Assembly (NCBI GenBank): GCA_035771175.1
Contig: CM069593.1
Location: 17,112,908-17,176,907, forward strand
DNA from: Paratinospora sagittata
Taxonomy: Eukaryota > Streptophyta > Magnoliopsida > Ranunculales > Menispermaceae
Direction of reading: 5' to 3'
Length of the DNA stretch: 64,000 nucleotides
In this document: piece by piece, positions 35,561 through 46,128 of the stretch
Layout of the letters: each line of letters begins with the position of its first letter
Position numbering within the stretch: the first letter of the stretch is position 1
Notes under the pieces: generated by a model
Database searches by the model: none
What the model saw: the letters and a program-made list of their open reading frames with translations, nothing else
What the model was told of the DNA's origin: nothing
Program-made: the position numbers and the translations under genes

Positions 35561-36330
35561 CCATTTATAATTACAATGCGAGCGTGGTGACCCTTAGTGA
35601 CAAGTCAGAAAAGTGAGGTACTATTTTTAGTTATGGTATACAATATACAAAAATCAAACCATTTGATATAAATAATTAGAACATAGTAATAACAATTATC
35701 ATAAATAACTAGAAAAAATAATAGATGAAGAGAAGAGGAAAAGAAGAATTATATCATTTGCGTTGATGATGATAAGAATCTACAATAATTAATTTCGTAC
35801 AATATATAAAATAATAATTATTTTTTTTTGAATAATTGTAACACTTGATTTTAGTAATTCTAGTAATTATTATTTTGTAAACAGTTTTTTTAGAAGTCTT
35901 TTCAAATGGTAAGACGTTCCAATCTTGTAAATTCCAGGTCTGCCAACGTGGAGTAACTGTTAACAACGGGGTTACAACAAGATTCGCACTCCTAGAATCT
36001 CGGTAACATAGAAACTTTCCTGTTTCCTCCAAAATACGTCGCGCGCATGATGAGCATCAGATACGCACGCTCCCACCATATCATTACCCAGGAAAGTCAA
36101 AATGCAATTACACGTTTGAAGAGGATATTTTCTTTGACATCGTAGTCAACGAAATCGAACAACTAAGAGTTCTTCTCGCAGGGCCCATTCAGCTCTCTAG
36201 AGTATAGAATAGCAATAAAAATCTGTCGAATTTACTTCATCAAGCCAAATCACGGTTGACCCACGATGCGTAGTGGGAGTAAAAATGGAAAACAACACTC
36301 TTGATGTACAGAATCTAAGTTTTTCATCAA
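35561..36330. repeat. Segmental duplication block A, part 3 (paralogous to 38767-39380)
   Basis: Collinear with the sequence just upstream of the NPF gene, including CGTTGATGATGATAAGAATC, the CAAATGGTAAGACGTTCCAA region and AATAAAAATCTGTCGAA. In block A this promoter-proximal sequence is not followed by a transporter gene. Confidence 0.8.
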
Positions 36331-36409
36331 GCCAAATCACGGTTGACCCACGATGCGTAGTGGGAGTAAAAATGGAAAACAACACTCTTGATGTACAGAA
36401 TCTAAGTTT
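36236..36409. repeat. Two 87-bp tandem direct repeats
   Basis: Near-identical copies at 36236-36322 and 36323-36409, each containing AAGCCAAATCACGGTTGACC and CTTGATGTACAGAATCTAAG. Block B has one diverged partial match near 39360. The copies look young. Confidence 0.9.
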
Positions 36410-36419
36410 TTAGTAAACA

Positions 36420-36784
36420 GGAAAGTTGAGGTGGCAAATTTACTCAAATTAGGAGAAATCAGAGCCGTTTGTTACACGAAGAATATTTCGGTGGGCCAAT
36501 ATTTAATGCAAATTCATGGAACCTTTTTTAACGTCCCGTAATTACACCTACAAGTCTTGACAGCTTCAACTTTCAGCCTAGTAATAAAATCCATGTCTCT
36601 ATTTTTTCATCTCTTTTTTATTTTTTATGAATGTGATGATATATGTTCTTGAATCACCAGTTTCAATCTCATCATAGATTCTAAGGGTACTACAATCTTT
36701 TCTTTTCTTTTTAAATGTGTGAAATATGACCTTAGGAGGTTATTTCAATTACAATGTACTCATCATATCATAGTTTCTAAACAT
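36420..36784. other. Spacer between duplication blocks A and B
   Basis: No gene, RNA or clear repeat recognised. Confidence 0.5.
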
Positions 36785-36956
36785 AAATATAGATGTGTAT
36801 GTTATATACATTCCGATGTGTGATAAATAATTTAATAAATATGAATATGTAGTTGCCTCTATCGTTTTCATTTGTTAGGCTATTTTATAGAAAACAAGAC
36901 CTGGTATTTCTGGTCCTTTTAGTGTTTATTGTTAGGTGAAATTTAAATGATAGTGC

Positions 36957-37387
36957 CACTCCAAAAAAAAGAAATATTTAATAACACAACAAATATTGTT
37001 AAAAAGAATGACATTAAATATTAAAAATTTTGATAATATCTAAAAAATGTTATTTATTTTAAAATTTACTACATGTAATTTTGTTTTCCTAAAAATTATG
37101 ATTTAAAAATAACGTTTATTTTTCAATCCTAAAATATTATTTGTTTCCAAATCTTATTAATATTTCAAGAAATCTAACACAAAATTTTAATAATATTTGA
37201 AATTTTATATAACAAATTAATACAAATTTGTGTTTTTTTTCAGTAATATTAAATAATATATTTTAATTATAAAATTTTAATTATTTTAATAACCGATTTC
37301 TTAAATATAATCAAAACTTCTAAATATTTAATGACATTCATTTTAACAATATTTTTTATATTGTTAAAAATTTATTTTGTTGTAGTG
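36957..37387. mobile_element. CACTA-like non-autonomous element, block B copy
   Basis: The ends are CACTCCAAAAAAAAG and TTTTGTTGTAGTG (complement CACTACAACAAAA), with inverted similarity of about 65 bp. The terminus resembles plant CACTA elements. No 3-bp target duplication is evident. It is about 430 bp and non-coding. Confidence 0.5.
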
Positions 37388-37655
37388 TATCAAGCGCTTA
37401 CCAGTAGAACCAGATAATTAGAAACTTTTCAGTAGCCGTCTTTTTAGAAGTAGGAAATTTTTTTATCTCAAAATCAAGGAGAGTCTCTTGGACTATAGAA
37501 ATATTTTTTATATTGTTAAAAATTTATTTTGTTGTAGTGTATCAAGCGCTTATCAGTAGAACCATATAATTAGAAACTTTTCAGTAGCCGTCTTTTTAGA
37601 AGTAAGAAATTTTTTTATCTCAAAATCAAGGAGAGTCTCTTGGACTATAGAAATT
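37350..37655. repeat. 152-bp tandem duplication spanning the CACTA-like right end
   Basis: GTTGTAGTGTATCAAGCGCT occurs at 37379 and again at 37531, a spacing of 152 bp. Both copies run through AGTAGCCGTCTTTTTAGAAG and CAAGGAGAGTCTCTTGGACT. Block A has only one copy. Confidence 0.9.
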
Positions 37656-39502
37656 ATTAAGAAAATAAACGTAACAAAAAAAAATGGACAATACATATTA
37701 AACTAAAAGACTTACTAGGGCGCCCACCACCTCTTTTGGCGCGCAATGTGGAGAACACTCTAGCAAACAATTGAGACGAAAAGAAAACCATGAATCACCA
37801 AAATAAAGTAATCAAAAGATAATGAACAGTAGACAAAAATGAACAAAAATATAAATAGCGTAGATGGTTATTTTATAGTGGGATAGGGGAAGAAGATAAG
37901 GAGGTTGCACCGCGCCGCCACCAAGACCAAGACAAAAAATGGAAAGACAAAAAAAGATAATCTTAAAAGAATTAAACTAACAAAAAAAAACTAAACGTAC
38001 CAACTGTAAACTAATGTATGTTTCCTTATAGATTGACAAAAAAATGAAAAAAAAAAAAAAAAACTATCTTCAAGGGTTCTTTGAGTGCTCCTCACAAATC
38101 TTTAAAACTTCAATAACAAGATACTTCAATTGTTCAACATGTTTTGAGAGGAATAATCCACAAAAGCAAGATAAAAAGCAAAAACCAAATTATTTATGAG
38201 AAAGTGTTCGAAGCATCAATAAAAAGACTTGTTGTGTTTAGTTTTCGTCTTCGTATATTCTAACATATTAATTAAACAAATTAGATTTAATAATTCATTT
38301 TTAAATCTATACATCTCACCAATGATTTACTAGCTATAAGAGAACAAAAAGTGAATGTTTGGTAACTTGAGGCATTTGGGATAGGAGTATAGGTGCTCCC
38401 ACGTGCATGCAATTCATGGTGCAAGAGAATTTTATTAAGCAAAGGTCATGTCCTTTCTTAAACCATGATTGAAATCTTTTTTGTGGTGAGTAAAGTGATT
38501 ATTGATACATATACATATATATAGAAAAATTTTATTTTATGTCTTTATGTTTTTTTTGGTGGAAGGGCACTTTTTAGAAGAGTAGACCCTTGTGACACAA
38601 ATGACATGTAGTGATATCTCTTTAATTTTTTCATTTGTTCATTAACTAATTAACAAGTTTATGATTAATTTGACTTCAAATCTTATTAGATTTTATGTAT
38701 AAAAAGAACATTGAAACCATTTTTTTTTGTAATAGGAATAGATATAATTAAATACATGAATACATATCATTTATAATTACAATGCAAGCTTAGTGATTGA
38801 GTCAGAAAAGTGAGGTACTATTTTTAGCTATGGTATACAATATACAAAAATCAAACCATTTGAAATAAATAATTAGAACATAGTAATAACAATTATCATA
38901 AATAATTAGAAAAAATAATAGATGAAGAGAAGAGAAAAAGAAGAATTATATCATTTGCGTTGATGATGATAAGAATCTACAATAATTAATTTCATACAAT
39001 ATATAAAATAATTATTATTTTTTTGAATAATTGTAACACGTGATGCTGATTTTAGTAATTCTAGTAATTATTATTTTGTAAACAGCTTTTTTAGAAGTCT
39101 TTTCAAATGGTAAGACGTTCCAATCTTGTAAATTCCAGGTGTGCCAACGTGGAGTAACTGTTAAGCAACACCTGCCGTACACGATCGAAACTGTCACGCA
39201 GTTACAACAAGATTCGCACTGCTAGAATCTTGGTAACATAGAAACTTTCCGTTTCCTCTAACTAAGAGTTCTAGGGCCCATTCAGCTCTCTGGAGTACAT
39301 AATCGAAATCGGAGTAAAAAAGGAAAGTACAGTTGCTGTCAATAAAAATCTGTCGAAGATCAAGCCGAATCACGGTTGGTTATTTTAACATTTCTGTTTA
39401 TTTTTTAAAAGTAATTTGTGAGACGGAAGCTTTCATCTCTTCCTTCACAATATTGGTATGATCTTTTGTGCTTATGTTTATGATGGCGACTTCAATGGTG
39501 TA

Positions 39503-39514
39503 CATATATATAAG
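39503..39514 (+). promoter_or_regulatory. Candidate TATA box of the NPF gene
   Basis: CATATATATAAG lies about 130 bp before the ATG at 39642. The leader between them has GAA and CAA repeats (about 39570-39602), common in plant 5' untranslated regions. The start of transcription is not shown. Confidence 0.4.
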
Positions 39515-39641
39515 TTACTGATAGTAGAGATAGTTGTAGATACTGAGGTTATAAATCAATCAAAGCGTGAAGAAGAAGAAGAACAACAACAACAACAACA
39601 AACAAGAGAAGCGCTTGCGGACTTTTTAGCTGTTGGAGTCC

Positions 39642-42132
39642 ATGGCTGATATGAACAACTATACCAATGACGGAACGACGGATTATCGTAACAAACCGGC
39701 TGATAAGAGGAAAACTGGGACCTGGAAAGCTTGCCCTTTCATCCTTGGTGTGGTTTTATATTAAGAAACATATAAATACATATATACAAATTCAAATCTA
39801 TTCTGCTTATTTCTTACATGATTTTTTATTATTGTTAATTTTATTGCTTTTTTTTTGCAGGAAATGAGTTCAGTGAGAGATTGGCTTACTATGGAATGAG
39901 CACCAATCTGGTGAATTATCTTGAGGGTCGACTGAACCAGGGCAATGCTACTGCAGCCAAAAATGTCTCAAATTGGTCTGGAACTTGCTATGTCACACCC
40001 CTTCTTGGAGCCTTCCTTGCTGATTCCTACTTTGGAAGATACTGGACAATTGCTAGTTTCTCAATCATCTACTTTATTGTAAGATTTTACATCAACTTAC
40101 ATATTCTCCCTTCTCTGTTCTTTTTTCATGTTTTTCAATCCTTGAAAACTCTAGTTTATGAATATTGTAGCAGTTTCTAATATGGTATCAGAGCCTTGTT
40201 ATTATGGAGGTTCTAATTCCAAACCTCATTACAAGCATTTGCTTGTTTCTATAATTAATATCAATTATATCTTTCTTCCCCAGTATAAATCTAATTCGCG
40301 TGCTATCATGCACATAAGGGGATTGTTAATATCTGTATGTGCTTGATATAGAGTTGGGTCCCTACCTGATAACTCTTAACTTATAGGTCATTTGATTTCT
40401 AATAAACTTTCAATCAATATTTTGGCTTTTGTAGGGAATGACACTTCTAACACTGTCAGCATCTATTCCTGGATTAAAGCCAACTTGTGATGACAAGGGA
40501 CATTGCAATCCAACAACCTCACAAACTGCTGCCTTCTTTGTTTCAATTTACCTAATTGCATTAGGGACTGGGGGGATCAAGCCTTGTGTTTCATCCTTCG
40601 GGGCAGACCAGTTTGACGATTCCGATGAAGTCGAGAAGGAAAAGAAGAGAGATTACTTCAATTGGTTCTATTTTTCAATCAATGTTGGCGCTCTCATTGC
40701 GTCCTCAGTGTTGGTTTGGCTACAAATGAATGTGGGCTGGGGTTTGGGCTTTGGTATTCCAGCCATTGCAATGGGTGTTGCAGTTATAAGTTTCTTCTCA
40801 GGCACCCGCTTGTATAGACGTCTAAGACCTGGTGGAAGTCCTCTTGTTCGAATCTGCCAGGTCTTGGTTGCATCATTGAGAAAATCAAGTGTAAGGGTTC
40901 CTTCCGATGCGTCACTTCTTTATGAGACAGCTGAGGGGGAGTTTGTGATTAAAGGAAGCCGCAAACTTGAACATACAGAAGGATTGAGGTTAGTATGATA
41001 CTCTGATCAATATGAAACCATATCCAATTCAAGTACTAGTCTCAAGCCCTTGTTAATTTAATTAATGCATTGGCTCATTCTTTCTGGTCTCTCAATGAAA
41101 CTTGTATTAGTTATAGTCTTCTTGGTTCACACTCAACCAAGTTAGGATTCCTATTGTCTAGTTTCTCTCCAACAAAAGTGCAAAAAGGGCTAAGGCTTGG
41201 AAGACCAGACAAAAGCTAAAGATTCAACAAGTTTTAAGGGCTTACAATAGCTAAATATATTATGTTAATTTTTTTTTTCCTTTTAACTTGTGTTTTCCAG
41301 TTTCTTAGACAAGGCTGCTGTGGACACTCGATCAGAAGGCCTCAAAGGATCGGTGAATTGCTGGAGGCTCTGCACAGTGACCCAAGTTGAGGAACTCAAA
41401 TCTATCGTTCGGATGCTCCCAGTATGGGCCACCGGAATAGTATTCTCCGCAGTATATGGCCAAATGAGCACCATGTTTGTACTACAAGGCAACACCATGG
41501 ACCCTCACTTAGGAAAAAACTTCAAGATCCCATCGGCGTCTCTCTCTATCTTCGACACCATCAGCGTTATAATTTGGGTCCCTATCTATAACAGTCTCAT
41601 TGTCCCTCTGGCTCGAAGGTTCACCGGCCGGAGAAGCGGTTTCACACAGCTCCAAAGAATGGGAATTGGGCTTTTTATCTCCATCTTCGCGATGTTATCG
41701 GCCGGAATTTTGGAGGTTGTAAGGCTCCAAATGGTTAGGAGACACAACTATTATGATCTTGAGCAGCTACCCATTTCAATTCTATGGCAAATTCCACAGT
41801 ATTTTCTCATTGGATGTGCAGAAGTGTTCACATTTATTGGACAACTTGAGTTCTTCTATGATCAAGCCCCCGACGCAATGCGAAGCTTGTGTTCTGCTCT
41901 GTCATTAACAACAGTGGCATTAGGGAACTATGTGAGTTCTCTTCTTGTTACTATTGTTACTAATATAAGTACTAGGAATGGCAAGCTTGGGTGGATACCA
42001 GATAACTTGAACAGGGGTCATCTTGATTACTTTTACTGGGTTTTGGCCATTTTAAGCTTGGTGAACTTCTTGGTTTATCTCCTTGTTTCCAAGTGGTACG
42101 TTTACAAGAGTGCAAAAGCGATTGTTAATTGA
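39642..42132 (+). CDS. NPF8/PTR-type proton-coupled di/tripeptide transporter, four exons, 569 aa
   Basis: A 12-helix major-facilitator protein of the NRT1/PTR family that imports small peptides with protons. Exons: 39642-39747, 39861-40078, 40435-40988 and 41301-42132, all GT-AG and totalling 1710 bp in frame. The proton-coupling ExxER motif is present (NEFSERLAYYGM) near the start of exon 2. Other conserved strings are NYLEGRLNQGNATAA, NWSGTCYVTPLLGAF, GTGGIKPCVSSFGADQFD, NWFYFSINVGALIA, IPQYFLIGCAEVF and FFYDQAPDAMRSLCSALSLT. Remembered Arabidopsis PTR1 (NPF8.1) is very similar throughout, so NPF8 is likely, though the exact orthologue is not settled. Intron 2 carries a TRIM-like relic. 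Its upstream region is duplication block B. Confidence 0.95.
40174..40415 (+). mobile_element. TRIM-like LTR relic in NPF intron 2
   Basis: TGGTATCAGAGCC, the usual tRNA-iMet primer site, follows the word TTTCTAATA. A purine-rich AAGGGGATTG, then TGTTAATATC...GAGTTGGGTCCCTACC and a final TTTCTAATA lie downstream. The same end word before the primer site and at the right border suggests a truncated 5' LTR and a nearly full 3' LTR of a very small element. Coding capacity is nil and splicing appears unaffected. Confidence 0.5.
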
Positions 42133-42436
42133 AATAAATGATTCAAGCCATGGAATTAAGCAGTGTTTGGGGGTTAAGGAGTAGAATTTACTGCAAACTT
42201 CTAGCTGTGGTTCTGCTTTGAGTTTCTTAGATTTAGTTGTCTTGGATGTTGGTTGCTTTGTAAATCTGTTTAGTTTAGTCAGGAAGAATGATTTGTTTGT
42301 TAATTCATCTTATTGTTGCTTGTTAATTAGGAGCAATTTGTTGAAAGATTTTACATGTTCTGAAAGAACTATCAGTACAGATTGCTTCTGCTCTCTCTCT
42401 TTCTTTTTTTTCTCCTATCATTCCCCCTAAAACATT

Positions 42437-43620
42437 GAAATAATAGTATTGTGCCTATCTTCACCAATCTTTTAAAATTACACCTCTAATTAATTGTTTA
42501 GTTTTGACAATTTCTAAACTTTAATCTACGTCTTTTCTCAATTACATTATATCAGTTACAAAATAGACATCCTACCCTCGATTCCATCATCAGCTAAAAT
42601 CAATTCTCAAAATTACAAATAGTTATATATTTTTCAATTGTTCTGTTCATATTATTTTAGATCTTCTTCTACTTCAAAAAATTTAAGAATACTTCTAAAA
42701 TAATGACAAAAAAAATATATTTTCAAATACCTCCTTATCTTGTACCATCAAAGGCGTAGGTTGCATTTGGTTTATATTTCGGAATCAGTTAGAAATATCC
42801 AAAAATTTGGAAACCTGAAAAACGTATTTGGTTTATTGAGATTCGAAAATAGTTTCTTAAAATTTACAAAGAAAATAAATTATTTTTAAAAATAACAAAA
42901 TGTTATTTTTTGAGTTGTATTCTAGTTCTCGGATCACGAACCAAACACAGTCTTAATTTTGGCAAAAGTTAAAGAAAATGACTTCAACTTAAAAAAGATA
43001 ATAAAAAAAATCTAAGAAGAAAAAGAAATACAAATAAAAAAGAAGAAGAAATAAAAAAAGAATATGAGTTAAGAGGTTTCATGTCGAAGGCCAAGAAATT
43101 GCAATTTGCGTTTAAAATTTTGGAGATTTTGTTAGTTTTACAATTTGGTAGCTTTAGAGGATAAGGGTTAAGGGATTTAAGGGGTTAATGTTAAGTTTGG
43201 TTCGGATTAGATTTGAAGGGTGTTAACCCCATTACCCAACCCAAGTCATTCGGCTTGTGATGTTTTAACCCAATCCAACTCAAACATTTAAATCAACCTA
43301 ACCCAATCCATCGGGTTGAGTTCCATTCAGTCAAGTTGGTTTGATATGTCAAATTGGCTTACGCCCCTAATTAAAATAGTAGTATTGTGCCTATCTTCAC
43401 CAATTTTCAATATTACACCTCCAATTAACTATTTAGTTTTGACAATTTCTAAACTTTATTCTATGCCTTTTCTCAATTACATTAGATCGGTTACATATCC
43501 TACACTCCACTCTATCATCAGCCAAAATCAATTCTCAAAATTATAAATAATTATATCTTTCTCAATTGTATCTATTCATATTATTTTAAATCTTCTTCTA
43601 TTTCAAAATATTTAAGAATA
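42437..43620. repeat. Two direct copies of about 250 bp flanking a hAT remnant
   Basis: 42437-42700 and 43374-43620 share the order TAGTATTGTGCCTATCTTCA, TTAGTTTTGACAATTTCTAA, CAATTCTCAAAATTA and TATTATTTTA. The intervening sequence includes a reverse-oriented hAT-type remnant. Confidence 0.8.
42965..43369 (-). mobile_element. Truncated hAT-type element (same family as 54538-55109)
   Basis: On the minus strand it begins TAGGGGCGTAAGCCAATTTG and continues with the family words CAACCCGATGG, GTTGGGTTAAAA and CCCTTAACCCTTATCC, ending in a GAAGAAG-type purine tract on the plus strand. The distal end is missing. Confidence 0.6.
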
Positions 43621-44075
43621 GTTGTTAAATAACATTTAATAGCTCTACTTAACCCCTAATTCTATTTCCAAACCAACCTCTAATTGTAATAAAATTTTAA
43701 ACTCTACGAAAATAAGCAAATTTTTTTATCTCTACTTCAATTAAAGGTTAAAAAAAATTAAAATATTATCTAAAAAATAATTTTTTTTTATAACCCTCTA
43801 CATTTTTTTAGAAGTTGCAAATAGAGTAACCAAAACCCACCTAAATTTTGGCTGCATTTCGTATAAAAATTCAACTGTCGAATTACAACATATTAGTATT
43901 CAACCATGAAGCAACACCCAGAAATACTTGCCTCATAGCAGGGGCATTTTACAATCTCTGCCTCAATAATTGCTTAACATAAAAGAGATAACGCACAAAG
44001 ATTCCTTAGAAACGAAAGGTTCAAAATAAATTCCACATTTCTCTCTCTACTCCATCTCTACACAAGCAGAAAGAG

Positions 44076-44930
44076 ATGAACACTCTGAGGGCATTTCAAA
44101 TCTTCCCTCCCACCACCAAACATGGATTTTGCAACAAAAGAGAAGTGCCCAACAGAAAGATTTCAGTTCTCTCACACAGCAAACCCAATGACACTGCATC
44201 AGAATCTCCATCCCCCTCTGAAGGAGACGCCCAGAAGCAAGAACTTCTCGCAAAAATTGCAATGCTTCAAACCCAGAAAGTACGCCTTACTGATTACTTG
44301 GACGAGCGTTCTGCTTATCTGACCCAATTTGCCGAAGAAGCAAATGCAGAGTTTGATGAAATTAGAGAAAGTGCTCTCAAGGGTCTTGATGAAGCCGGCA
44401 CCAGGGTCAGGTTTTTAACTTACACATCAATGAAAGAATTCTGTTATGGGTCCTTGTTGCAGGGAAATTTCATTAGCTATAAATAAACCTGTTCTTCATT
44501 TACTTGATTGCAGATAATGGGGAATTTGGAAAGTATAATCCAAGCTTTTGAAGAGAGTCAAGAGTCTAACAGACTGGAGATTGAGAAAAATGAGAAAAAG
44601 TTGATGGATTTTGAAGCACAAATGGAGAAAGACCGAAATGAGGGTTTGTTCTTCAAGAATCTGAGGCAAAGAGCACCCGAAGAACTAGAAAAATTAAAGG
44701 AGCAAACAAAGAAGATAACAGAAGTTACAAGAGAAAATGCTGGATCAAATGTCAGGAGAAGTATTTACCTCATTTTGATGGGGGTGTTGGGTGTGGGGAT
44801 TGTTGATGCACTGATATCATCTTCAGATTGGCGAAAAGTGGCGGTGTTGGGGGCGATATTTGTGGCTTTGCTTTCACAGTTCATCTATGAGCAAAGTGTC
44901 TCTTCAGAAACTGAACAGAAGGATGAATAA
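44076..44930 (+). CDS. Uncharacterised plastid-targeted coiled-coil membrane protein, two exons, 248 aa
   Basis: Exon 1 (44076-44405) joins exon 2 (44514-44930) in frame across a GT-AG intron. The first 50 or so residues are Ser/Thr/Lys-rich and low in acids, like a chloroplast transit peptide. Residues about 58-180 form a Glu/Lys-rich coiled coil (KIAMLQTQKVRLTDYLDERS, IEKNEKKLMDFEAQMEKD). Two hydrophobic segments follow near the C-terminus (SIYLILMGVLGVGIVDALI, then VAVLGAIFVALLSQFIYEQ), and the last ten residues are acidic. I recall no named function; it looks like one of the conserved plant proteins of unknown function at a plastid membrane. The gene is complete and undamaged. Targeting and topology are inferred from composition. 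Confidence 0.85.
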
Positions 44931-46128
44931 AAGTCAGGCACAGGTTGAAACAAAGGAAAGATTACTCTATTAACTGAATGAGATTATTGCCTATACAATT
45001 ATAGCATGATTCATAAACCCAAGTGAATCTTGCTCCTTGGATTTGATACATCATGCTACTTTGCTTTTGCATCATTATGGAGCTGATACTGGCATTATCT
45101 CTTGCCACCATCAATATTTAGTAAACCAAGTTACAATCTCTGATGCTATTTGTTGAACTTAAGCAATCTTGTACAGCAAGAAAAGGAATCGTTGACATCT
45201 TTGATTTTTTTCTTTTTTCTTTTTTTCTCAAAGACAATGTAAATTAGGGTTTGAGAAGAACAAAGTTCTGGTTAATTGGTTAATTTACTAAATTTTTTGC
45301 ACAACATAGTGGAAATAGAACACACCATGACAATCTCAGTATGCCATCCCAGACTCTTAGAAAAATATATATGCTCATTGGCAGGTAAGAGTCAATCCTG
45401 CGGCGAACAAAAAATAATGGTAAGCCCCGTCAAAATTAGGGCTGGCGAGTGGGATAATTTGGTTGAGCGGGATTTTCCTTTTATAAGTTCTTTTTTCCTT
45501 TTGGGTGAATAGTCTTGTATAAGTTTAGAAGTGAAGTGAAAGCAAGATCATACGATTATTGACGGAAAGAAGATATCTATCTTGCAAAAAAGAAAAAAAA
45601 AGGATAATTATTTTGCAAACAACAAAATGGGGAAAAAAGAGTAAATCAAAGAAGTTTTCCTATCCAAATTGACCATGATGTTAGAAATGTAATAGAAGAA
45701 ACAGAAGCATTAAGAGTCTAGTTCAACAAAATATGTACATTTACTCATAAAGATGAGATGATGATTTGCTTTTCTTCTCAGATAGATATCTCTGAGAGGA
45801 CGCAGTCACGCATTTTCATCTCTCCAACCAAAGCATAATCTGAGACCAACCCTGAAGAAATCAATTCATGCATTAAGAAGAAACAACAGAAGGAGAACAC
45901 ACACACACACACTCATATAGCCAAAAAGTGCTACTAATTTATGATCCTTCCAGAAGAAGCATACCTTTAATTCCTTTGAGCAAAAATGTATATCCTGAAC
46001 AGAGCTACATAGAGGTGCTGCAACTATTTATCAGGGATTCTGAAAATTTCAAACAGCCTGACAGAATTGGCACCATCAAGAATCATCCAGTGCTATGTTA
46101 TAAGAGAAATCCACTTTTCCCCTAGCTT
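44931..46128. other. Intergenic between two converging genes
   Basis: It contains 3' untranslated sequence of the plastid-protein gene and, near 46128, of the minus-strand PPR gene. A short (AC)n run lies at about 45898-45912. The ORFs at 45276-45512 and 45928-46125 have no recognisable features. Confidence 0.5.

Larger units (their letters stand above)
36785..39380. repeat. Segmental duplication block B, upstream region of the NPF gene
   Basis: The paralogue of block A without the copia and MULE insertions. It contains 37914-38135, about 220 bp absent from block A at the copia junction, and a 152-bp local tandem duplication. It ends about 260 bp before the NPF start codon. Confidence 0.85.
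42133..44075. other. NPF 3' flank and intergenic region with a local duplication
   Basis: The NPF 3' untranslated region is expected in the first 300 bp or so. The remainder holds two related segments (42437-42700 and 43374-43620) and a partial hAT-type element between them, listed separately. Sequence from 43640 to 43860 is plain AT-rich. Confidence 0.5.
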
